Assembly (NCBI GenBank): GCA_027056525.1 | Contig: JALUKO010000087.1 | Location: 8,725 to 14,020 of the forward strand | Origin: Helicobacteraceae bacterium | Lineage (GTDB): Bacteria > Campylobacterota > Campylobacteria > Campylobacterales > Sulfurimonadaceae | Reading direction: 5' to 3' | Length of the DNA stretch: 5,296 bases | Part shown: piece by piece, positions 1 to 5,296 of the stretch | Layout: the number at the start of each line of letters is the position of its first letter | Numbering within the stretch: the first letter of the stretch is position 1 | Position numbers and translations under genes: made by a program | Notes under the pieces: generated by a model | What the model was told of the DNA's origin: nothing | The model's input: the letters and a program-made list of their open reading frames with translations, nothing else | Database searches by the model: none

Positions 1-37
1 AATTTTACACTAATATGATGAAAAGGTTTACTCTACT

Positions 38-955
38 TTAACTGTGAAGTGATTTTTTAAGATAGTAAAACATCGCCAACTGCCCAAAGAAAGGTCCAAA
101 TATATTAAAGACAGGAACAAAATTAAAGAGTGCCACAAGCGCACTTATTCCCCAAAATGCTCCACGATGCTCTTTTAGTTTTTCTTTGTCTATCTCTTGC
201 ATAAGAAGTGATGCCGTATCATAAACAAAGGTATCTTTAACGAGCCACACCCAAAGAAGTATCTGCACTAAAAAGTTCACAACAGGAATAAAAAATAATG
301 GAAATAAAATGGTAGATGCCACCACAAAGATAGAAGTATCTTTCAATGTATAGCGTATGGTCTTGATCTCATTGTCCTCTACAAAATTATCATAAGGGAA
401 GTATTTCTCCTTCACCGATGTTAAAAATGTATAGCTTAAAGCACTTGTGACAAATATCATGGTAACTATGATGGCACTGTATATAAAGTAAATTCCAATA
501 AGGTATGAAAGCCCTTTTTCTATGGTCTCAAATGGTAACCAAGTAAGAAGTTTTAAAGACTGTGCATAAATATAATCACTCTCAAAAAACCAGACAATAC
601 CCCAGAAAAACGCACTTCCAAGTGCAACTATGATAGAGAAAGAACCATATTTTTCTTTAGAAACACTGTTTAAAATCAAGTTGCCCAAAAAAGCAAATAC
701 AAGTGCAAAGGTGATAAGCACTAACTGAAACCACAAAAAAGTTGAAAGCATCCATGCACCGTTGGAGCGGATGATAGAAAAAGGAATGGCATCTAAAAAG
801 TAACCGCTAAAAGCGATAATACTATCCCAAAAAAGATAGGCAATAACGATCCAGACAAAGTTCACTACCACGCCAACCAATAGCGCCAGTCGCATTGTTT
901 GAAAGTTAAGTATCTCTTTGAACGCAAAAATGATAGAATCGATGAAGTTTAACAT
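38..955 (-). CDS. EI24/CysZ-family multi-pass inner-membrane protein
   Basis: Encodes 305 residues, nearly all hydrophobic, with about six membrane-spanning or re-entrant segments at roughly 22-45, 70-95, 106-124, 148-175, 207-238 and 268-298. The C-terminal part carries the feature I use for the EI24 assignment: a Pro-Val-x-Asn element at 223-228 (IPVVNF) and a second at 279-284 (FVPVFN), the latter followed by GPFFGQLAMFYYLK. The family includes CysZ, a sulfate permease, and the eukaryotic EI24 proteins, but most bacterial members have no proven substrate. No cysteine-biosynthesis gene is visible nearby, so sulfate transport should not be assumed. The start at 955 is supported by an AGGAG ribosome binding site six bases upstream and by a promoter in the adjacent gap. 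It is about 50 residues longer than E. coli CysZ, which I recall as about 250 residues. The family call is fairly firm; the function is open. Confidence 0.8.
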   Translation of the reverse strand: MLNFIDSIIFAFKEILNFQTMRLALLVGVVVNFVWIVIAYLFWDSIIAFSGYFLDAIPFSIIRSNGAWMLSTFLWFQLVLITFALVFAFLGNLILNSVSKEKYGSFSIIVALGSAFFWGIVWFFESDYIYAQSLKLLTWLPFETIEKGLSYLIGIYFIYSAIIVTMIFVTSALSYTFLTSVKEKYFPYDNFVEDNEIKTIRYTLKDTSIFVVASTILFPLFFIPVVNFLVQILLWVWLVKDTFVYDTASLLMQEIDKEKLKEHRGAFWGISALVALFNFVPVFNIFGPFFGQLAMFYYLKKSLHS

Positions 956-961
956 GCTCTA

Positions 962-966
962 CTCCT
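962..966 (-). promoter_or_regulatory. Ribosome binding site of the EI24-family gene
   Basis: On the minus strand this reads AGGAG, six bases before the ATG at 955. It is a near-perfect Shine-Dalgarno match at ideal spacing and fixes the start codon of the leftward gene. Confidence 0.8.
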
Positions 967-990
967 GTAAAATGAGCTATATTCTACTTT

Positions 991-999
991 ATTATATCA
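991..999 (-). promoter_or_regulatory. Extended -10 promoter of the EI24-family gene
   Basis: The minus strand reads TGATATAAT, a perfect TGn plus TATAAT extended -10 element. No convincing TTGACA-like hexamer lies 16-18 bases upstream. This matches the housekeeping promoters known from Campylobacter and Helicobacter, where the -10 dominates and the -35 is poorly conserved. The predicted transcription start is near 984, giving a 5' leader of about 29 bases that contains the AGGAG. The promoter drives the leftward gene, away from the divergent MgtC-type gene. Confidence 0.65.
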
Positions 1000-1024
1000 C
1001 TATTACCTAAATGCCTGCTAAGCT

Positions 1025-1052
1025 TTTTCATGCCAAATAATAAAAATATAAA
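1025..1052 (+). promoter_or_regulatory. Candidate promoter of the MgtC/DUF4010 gene
   Basis: TTTTCA at 1025-1030 (four of six matches to TTGACA) and TATAAA at 1047-1052 (five of six to TATAAT) are separated by 16 bases. They would start transcription near 1059 and give a leader of about 32 bases. An alternative -10 is TACAAT at 1064-1069, which lacks a -35. The region is so AT-rich that either could arise by chance. The position upstream of a well-supported start, in a divergent gap, is the main argument. Confidence 0.3.
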
Positions 1053-1080
1053 CAAAGAAGTACTACAATGAAATAGAAGA

Positions 1081-1086
1081 AGGGAG
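1081..1086 (+). promoter_or_regulatory. Ribosome binding site of the MgtC/DUF4010 gene
   Basis: AGGGAG lies four bases before the ATG at 1091 and is preceded by a purine-rich AGAAGA. The spacing is slightly short, but the purine run as a whole gives a good Shine-Dalgarno region and supports the start chosen. Confidence 0.65.
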
Positions 1087-1090
1087 TTTT

Positions 1091-2314
1091 ATGTTTGAGA
1101 ATTTGCCGCTTATACTGCTGTTTAAGTTTGTAATGGTAATCATTTTTGGTTTTTTAACCGGACTTGAGCTTAGAGAGTATTTATATTCCAAAAAGAAACC
1201 CTTTGTGATGGGAACGACCCGAACTTTCACCTTTATAGCCCTTGTCGGATTTGTTTTAAATACTGTCTCTGAAAATGCCTTTTTACTCGGTTTTGCTGCA
1301 CTTTCTCTACTATTGGTAGTGTTTTACGCCAAGAAAATTCAAGAGCGTCAAAAAGGGATACTTCAGATACTCGTTGCATTACTGACGTACAGTTATGGTG
1401 CCATTGTAGAGATCTCTATCTACTTCATACCCCTTGTATATGTAAGCATTGTTTTTACTATCTCATCAAAATCCAAAATCCAAATACTCATAGAGAAGAT
1501 GGATACCAGTGAGCTTATAACTTTTTCCAAGTTTCTCATTGTTGCGGTGATTATACTTCCTTTGCTTCCAGATACCAACGTCATACCCTATGTCAGTGTC
1601 TCACCCTTTAAGATCTGGATAGCGGTTGTAGTTGTTAGCAGTATAAGCTATATCAGCTACATTCTTCAAAAGTACTTTTTGGCAAATGCCGGCATCATCG
1701 TCACTTCCATACTTGGAGGTATCTACTCCTCTACAGCCACTACCGTGGTTTTGGCCAAAAAAGCACTCAATAACCTTGTAGAAGCTTCCATAGTCTTGGC
1801 TACAGGCATTATGTATCTGAGACTTTTGGTGATCATAGCTATCTTTAATCTTCCTCTTGCCAAAGAGCTGTTGCTCCCTTTTGTTTCTTTGTTTGCCATA
1901 AGTTTTATAATATTTTTGCTCTTAAAAGAAAAAACAAGCAGCAGCGACTCTAAGTTTGAATCAAATCCTTTAGAGTTGGAAGTCGCTTTTATTTTTGCTG
2001 CTTTGTTTATAGTGATGGCGGCTGTGACAGAGTTTGTTACCAACCATTATGGGAACATGGGTCTGCAACTTCTCTCGGGTGTAGTTGGTTTTACCGATAT
2101 TGATCCTTTTATTCTCTCACTTGTCCAAGGGAAATACAATGTCTCAAACGCCAACCTTATACAAGCGATTCTTATCGCTGTAGCTTCCAACAACATTTTA
2201 AAAGCTATCTATGCAGGTGTATTTTCAAAGTGGAAAATGAAAAAAGCGATTGCCAACCTTATACTTCTGAGTCTTTTGAGTCTAGCTTGGATCTTTCTTG
2301 TGGAGTTTCTCTAA
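1091..2314 (+). CDS. MgtC/SapB-type membrane protein with C-terminal DUF4010 domain
   Basis: Encodes 407 residues, dominated by membrane helices. The N-terminal MgtC-like part shows a GFLTGLELRE element at 20-29 and GTTRTFTFIALVG at 41-53. These correspond to the GLxxGLERE and GxRTxxLxxLxG signatures of MgtC/SapB proteins. The C-terminal half matches DUF4010, with GGIYSSTATTVVLAKKA at 209-225, GFTDIDPF at 333-340 and ASNNILKAIYA at 365-375. A charged, serine-rich loop at 279-293 separates the last two blocks. MgtC itself helps survival in low magnesium and inside macrophages; the two-domain MgtC-DUF4010 proteins are widespread in free-living bacteria and have no established substrate, so a transport or ion-homeostasis role is only inferred. 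It appears to be a single-gene transcript, divergent from the EI24-family gene, and its TAA interlocks with the stop of the convergent operon. One oddity is the GLELRE variant in place of GLERE. Confidence 0.85.
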   Translation: MFENLPLILLFKFVMVIIFGFLTGLELREYLYSKKKPFVMGTTRTFTFIALVGFVLNTVSENAFLLGFAALSLLLVVFYAKKIQERQKGILQILVALLTYSYGAIVEISIYFIPLVYVSIVFTISSKSKIQILIEKMDTSELITFSKFLIVAVIILPLLPDTNVIPYVSVSPFKIWIAVVVVSSISYISYILQKYFLANAGIIVTSILGGIYSSTATTVVLAKKALNNLVEASIVLATGIMYLRLLVIIAIFNLPLAKELLLPFVSLFAISFIIFLLLKEKTSSSDSKFESNPLELEVAFIFAALFIVMAAVTEFVTNHYGNMGLQLLSGVVGFTDIDPFILSLVQGKYNVSNANLIQAILIAVASNNILKAIYAGVFSKWKMKKAIANLILLSLLSLAWIFLVEFL

Positions 2315-3270
2315 AGCCAGACACCGTTTTTTATATAATATATAAGAGGATATGCACTCAAAAGTAGCACTAAGAGGGTATTGAACACAAGTGATATTTT
2401 AGTATCTCTTTGCATCTGCTCTTTATTTGAATGTATAAAGGCGACAATAACACCATAAAATGTACCAAGAAAAAGGAAAATATAGATCAAATAGCCCACA
2501 TAATAGTAATCTTTTTGTAAAAAACAAAACGGACAGTGGTGTGTTGGAAGCTGATAGATATATGTCCCAAAAAATACAATAATCGCAATAATAGAGATAA
2601 TAATAAAAACAAGATTTGCAATAGAGAACAGATACTTATTTTTTAACAGTGCAAAGAGCATAATAAGCACATATGTACCATAAAATAAAAACAGCAGCAC
2701 ACCTGTATCTATAGAAAAAATATTTGAAATATAGGAAGAGGCAGTGCTTGAGTAGATAGTGCCGCAGCAACTCACCATCTTATCTATATCTATAGAGTTA
2801 AACATCACACCTTCTAAAACCAATTCTCCCATAAGCAGAAAAAATGCTACTATGTAGATACCAAACTTTAGTTTTGTGTAGGGCTGCTCTTCATTTTTCA
2901 TATCGACGCTATTGAGCATAAGCCAGTAAGCAAAAACATACAGATTGATAACCTTGAGTATGAGAAGGTATGTCCCATAGGGTGTTGCATCAACTACACC
3001 GGCACCACACATAGCTCCGGTGATGACTTTAGATATTTTGTCGAGCGTAAAAATAAAGAACAAAAACAGCGGTACTTTGATGGCAAAAATATACTTAATG
3101 ATCGTAGCACTCAAATAACTTTGTTTTTCAAGCTTGTACTGACTTTGTGAAACACTGTTAAGGTTCCAGTGTAAAAATATCTTTACGCTCAAAACAAAAG
3201 CAACAATTGCAAAAAATGCAAATATCGTGTTAAGTATAAAGATCGCTAAAACTTCCGGAGTCAGGATCAT
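2311..3270 (-). CDS. Unassigned eight-helix membrane protein with five extracytoplasmic cysteines
   Basis: I do not recognise a named family. The 319 residues contain about eight helices at roughly 7-30, 55-77, 100-120, 135-154, 189-208, 213-236, 257-278 and 293-313. Lys/Arg-rich loops at 30-54, 121-136, 209-213 and 280-291 suggest those loops face the cytoplasm. This puts C88 (in AMCGAG), the vicinal pair C168-C169 (VSCCG) and the C246-P-F-C249 motif on the outer face. The last reads HHCPFCFLQKDYYYVGY and leads straight into a helix. A CxxC at a helix start followed by LQ and a basic residue recalls DsbB, but the fold is larger and overall homology is not claimed. A thiol/quinone redox role or metal binding (two His precede the CxxC) are the main options. 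It is the last gene of the ABC operon and its ATG overlaps the ATPase TGA (ATGA). The ribosome binding site is weak: GGGA about ten bases before the ATG. Translation therefore probably depends on coupling, and the product should be made with the transporter. Confidence 0.8.
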   Translation of the reverse strand: MILTPEVLAIFILNTIFAFFAIVAFVLSVKIFLHWNLNSVSQSQYKLEKQSYLSATIIKYIFAIKVPLFLFFIFTLDKISKVITGAMCGAGVVDATPYGTYLLILKVINLYVFAYWLMLNSVDMKNEEQPYTKLKFGIYIVAFFLLMGELVLEGVMFNSIDIDKMVSCCGTIYSSTASSYISNIFSIDTGVLLFLFYGTYVLIMLFALLKNKYLFSIANLVFIIISIIAIIVFFGTYIYQLPTHHCPFCFLQKDYYYVGYLIYIFLFLGTFYGVIVAFIHSNKEQMQRDTKISLVFNTLLVLLLSAYPLIYYIKNGVWL

Positions 3271-3938
3271 GAGAGGATGTTCCCTTTATGTAGTTCTATC
3301 TCCCTATCAACACAATCAAGGTTAAAAAAAAGAGGGTCATGTGTGGCAATTACGATGGTCTTTTTAAGTGCCTTAAGCTCTTTGAGTATCTCAATAAAAC
3401 TCAAGCTCAAACGCTCATCAAGATTGGCTGTAGGTTCATCTGCTATGATGATTTTAGGATCATTCACATTGGCTCTAGCGATCGCTACACGCTGTTGCTC
3501 ACCCCCTGAGAGATTTTTCACTATAGCTTCTGCTTTATGTGATATATCAAACATCTTCATCACTCTTTGAAGTTTTTCCTGTGCCTCTTGCGCAGGAAGA
3601 TTGAGCGGAACCAAGGGAAGCAAGATATTTTCTGAAACACTGAGTGTGGGGATGAGATTGTACTTTTGAAAAATAAAACCTATGTTGTCACGTCTATACT
3701 CACAAGCAAAATTATCTGGAAGTTTCGATATCTGCTTCGTATCTACAATCACCTCACCGCTCGTTGGTTTACTCAAAGCTGCAATAAGTGACAAAACCGT
3801 ACTCTTACCACTGCCACTCGCACCTTTTAAAACAAAGAGTTCCCCCTCCTGTATAGATATGTTAATATTTTGCAGCGCATTGACTATGTTGTTTTTATTG
3901 ATCTCATAGCTTTTATTGACATTTTTCAGCTCTATCAT
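3267..3938 (-). CDS. ABC transporter ATP-binding protein, MacB/LolD type
   Basis: A complete 223-residue nucleotide-binding subunit. Motifs in order: A-loop Tyr11, Walker A GASGSGKST (39-47), Q-loop Gln91 in FIFQKYNLIPTLSV, signature LSGGEQQR (143-150), Walker B IIIADE (163-168) with catalytic Glu168, D-loop after ANLD (171-174), and H-loop His200 in ATHD. The phrase FQxxNLIPxLxVxEN and the tail length are typical of the ATPases paired with FtsX-fold permeases (MacB, LolD, FtsE). All catalytic residues are present, so it should be active. Its ATG overlaps the permease TGA by four bases, and GAGG seven bases upstream gives it a reasonable ribosome binding site inside the permease gene. It must power the single permease encoded just before it. 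The substrate cannot be read from this subunit. Confidence 0.95.
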   Translation of the reverse strand: MIELKNVNKSYEINKNNIVNALQNINISIQEGELFVLKGASGSGKSTVLSLIAALSKPTSGEVIVDTKQISKLPDNFACEYRRDNIGFIFQKYNLIPTLSVSENILLPLVPLNLPAQEAQEKLQRVMKMFDISHKAEAIVKNLSGGEQQRVAIARANVNDPKIIIADEPTANLDERLSLSFIEILKELKALKKTIVIATHDPLFFNLDCVDREIELHKGNILS

Positions 3939-5122
3939 CTTATAACCTCATCAGCTTCAAGAGTTGCTACCTTCCAAGATGGGATAATAATCGCAGCAAC
4001 ATAGATGGGAACACTCAGAAAAAAGACCAAAAAAAGTGTATGAAGATCAAAAATAAAAGGGAGTTCAAAACTTGTTTTAAGTTGTGAATACCCAACAAAG
4101 ATATCTCTCAAGATCGGTGCCTGAAACAGATACACATATAACAAAGCTAAAATAACACCCAAAATGTAAGCAAAAAATGAGAGAATAAAAGCTTCATAAA
4201 ACTTCTCTTTTAAGATATCATCTATCTTCCATCCTATCGCCTTGAGTATCCCTATTTCACGCTTTTCTTCGCTACTGAGACCACTAGCTTTATCATAAAT
4301 AATAATAAAAAAAGTAAATATGGCAATCACAAAAAGTGCTAGAAATATTCCACTTTTATAGTCAAATATATTTTGGTAGCTTATTTGTAAATCCTGTGTA
4401 GTTATGATCCTTGTATCAGGGTAGATCAGCTTTATTTTAGCCGCTACCGTTGAGACCTCCTGTGGGTTCTTTACCTTAACGACGATATCTGTTGCCTGCA
4501 TCTCATCCATACCAAAGATCTCTTTGAGCGTCTCTTTTGGCATCACTATCATGTCGTTGGACTCCAACTGTGTCTGTCCATCAAATACACCTGCGACATC
4601 AACTCTTTTCAAAGAGCCATCCGGTTTGATAAAGTTAAAATACTCATCATAATAACTCTGTTTCATGATCTCCTTAACACCTCTTCCAACAACCATGGAA
4701 GGCGTTTGTTCAAGCGTTTCAAAATCAAAATCTTCTATGATATTTTCAAAAGTTTTTTTATACTGCCTCTCATATGCATCTATCCCAACGATACTAAAGT
4801 TCACCCCGGCATTTTCAAAGTAATAATACCCCCATACCCTTGCCACAGCATCATCAACCCCCGCGATCTCAAGTATATCATCAACCACATTCTCATCTAT
4901 ATCGTAATGTCTTCCGGCTTTGATCTTTTGCACTATGATCTGAGGCAGTGTATCTACTGTACTTTGAAGTTCATACTTTATAGAGTTAGTTATAAAAAAA
5001 ACTGATGTCAAAAGAAAGGTAAGCAAAGTAAAAATACTCATAATAAAAAAACTTTTATATTTCTCTCGCAACAAAGCGTTGAGAGCGTACTCCATAAGGT
5101 AAAGATTTATTTTACTCCTCAT
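3935..5122 (-). CDS. ABC transporter permease, MacB/FtsX fold
   Basis: Encodes 395 residues with the type VII ABC layout: one helix near the N-terminus (24-46), a large extracytoplasmic domain (about 47-256), and three C-terminal helices (257-276, 310-333, 360-382). The cytoplasmic segment EKREIGILKAIGWKIDDIL (286-304) is the conserved coupling region that contacts the ATPase. The C-terminal PSWKVATLEADEVIR matches the usual P-x-W-x-A-x-x-x-P/A-x-E-x-x-R ending. Only one permease is encoded, so a homodimer is expected. Known relatives pump lipoproteins, antibiotics or peptides, or transmit force across the envelope; the substrate here is unknown. The start at 5122 lies inside the end of the upstream gene (11-base overlap). 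It has only a weak AGAG upstream, so coupled translation is likely. An AGGAG just after the ATG has no start codon at proper distance, so a later start is unlikely. Confidence 0.92.
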   Translation of the reverse strand: MRSKINLYLMEYALNALLREKYKSFFIMSIFTLLTFLLTSVFFITNSIKYELQSTVDTLPQIIVQKIKAGRHYDIDENVVDDILEIAGVDDAVARVWGYYYFENAGVNFSIVGIDAYERQYKKTFENIIEDFDFETLEQTPSMVVGRGVKEIMKQSYYDEYFNFIKPDGSLKRVDVAGVFDGQTQLESNDMIVMPKETLKEIFGMDEMQATDIVVKVKNPQEVSTVAAKIKLIYPDTRIITTQDLQISYQNIFDYKSGIFLALFVIAIFTFFIIIYDKASGLSSEEKREIGILKAIGWKIDDILKEKFYEAFILSFFAYILGVILALLYVYLFQAPILRDIFVGYSQLKTSFELPFIFDLHTLFLVFFLSVPIYVAAIIIPSWKVATLEADEVIR

Positions 5123-5296
5123 GGGAGCTCTTTGTATGTTGATTTATTATATGTGAGTGGGAGATCGCATAGGTTGATGGAAAGTATTCTCTCAAGGTTC
5201 CATCATCTTTATAGATAGAAAAAAGATCGCTCAGGCTTCTGTGTCTCACATAGGTTGCTTCTGTAGAGATCGCCAGATCGGGTAAACCCGTAACTG
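5112..5296 (-). CDS. 3' end of an unidentified protein gene, first visible gene of the ABC operon
   Basis: One minus-strand frame is open from the right edge to a TAA at 5112-5114, giving 60 C-terminal residues, while the other two minus-strand frames are closed by stops. The piece starts VTGLPDLAISTEATYVRHRS, goes on through LSDLFSIYKDDGTLREYFPS, and ends in a polar His-rich tail (SHSHIINQHTKSSHEE). No membrane helix is visible, so this part is soluble. Its side of the membrane is unknown. The stop lies 11 bases inside the permease gene, showing same-operon organisation. The dense TEATYVRHRSLSDLF and REYFPST blocks look like conserved sequence, but I cannot name a family. The start and most of the protein lie beyond the window. 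Confidence 0.7.
   Translation of the reverse strand, partial: VTGLPDLAISTEATYVRHRSLSDLFSIYKDDGTLREYFPSTYAISHSHIINQHTKSSHEE

Noticed and set aside
1723..2043. 106-codon open frame on the minus strand inside the MgtC/DUF4010 gene
   Set aside because: Antisense to the conserved DUF4010 coding region; low-complexity Lys/Ser/Thr-rich translation with no motif and no ribosome binding site support.
2267..2284. GAGTCTTTTGAGTCT near the end of the MgtC/DUF4010 gene as a hairpin terminator for the leftward operon
   Set aside because: It is a short direct repeat, not an inverted one, and cannot form a stem.
2327..2345. T6 plus alternating AT stretch just past the MgtC/DUF4010 stop as an intrinsic terminator
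   Set aside because: No GC-rich stem precedes the T run, and the bases are fully explained as the C-terminal codons of the convergent membrane protein.
3324..3331. Run of eight A (T8 in the coding strand) near the 3' end of the ATPase gene, as a possible phase-variation tract
   Set aside because: It encodes the ordinary Leu-Phe-Phe after the H-loop. Runs of this length are expected in AT-rich DNA, and known Campylobacterota phase-variable tracts are mostly longer G/C runs.
3277..3909. Two plus-strand open frames (3277-3570 and 3682-3909) across the ATPase gene
   Set aside because: They are antisense to a complete ABC ATPase with all motifs in frame; their Ser/Leu-rich translations are mirror artefacts of that gene.
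4706..5005. 99-codon plus-strand open frame across the permease gene
   Set aside because: Antisense to the extracytoplasmic domain of a well-supported permease; no domain or start signal recognised.

Overview
This window is a stretch of AT-rich bacterial chromosome that is almost entirely coding. The low GC, tightly packed genes with stop/start overlaps, a strong extended -10 promoter with no clear -35 box, and the protein style (Lys/Ile/Phe-rich inner-membrane proteins) suggest a member of the Campylobacterota, such as a Sulfurimonas- or Sulfurovum-like organism. That placement is an inference from composition and general resemblance; no rRNA or marker gene is present.

Left part (1-1090). 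A leftward gene at 38-955 encodes an EI24/CysZ-family multi-pass membrane protein. The 135-bp gap at 956-1090 separates it from a divergent rightward gene and holds both promoters and ribosome binding sites. The best promoter is a TGnTATAAT box at 991-999 reading leftward.

Middle (1091-2314). A rightward gene encodes a 407-residue MgtC/SapB-type membrane protein with a C-terminal DUF4010 domain. Its stop codon is interlocked with the stop codon of the convergent operon to its right.

Right part (2311-5296). A leftward operon enters from beyond the right edge. In transcription order it holds: the 3' end of an unidentified gene (60 codons visible); a MacB/FtsX-type ABC permease; its cognate ATPase; and an eight-helix membrane protein with five cysteines that I cannot assign to a named family. 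The reading frames overlap by 11, 4 and 4 bases, so the four products are probably made together by coupled translation. The permease (four TM helices, large extracytoplasmic domain) and the ATPase (all canonical motifs) make a complete homodimeric type VII-like ABC unit. Such units work by transenvelope mechanotransmission or lipoprotein/substrate extrusion rather than classical import.

The most interesting object is the last protein of this operon. All five of its cysteines (one single, one vicinal pair, one HHCPFC motif followed by LQK) fall in loops predicted to lie on the same, extracytoplasmic face. The CxxC at the start of a helix recalls DsbB-like oxidoreductases or a metal site. With the ABC unit and the unknown upstream protein, it may form an undescribed envelope redox or metal-handling system.
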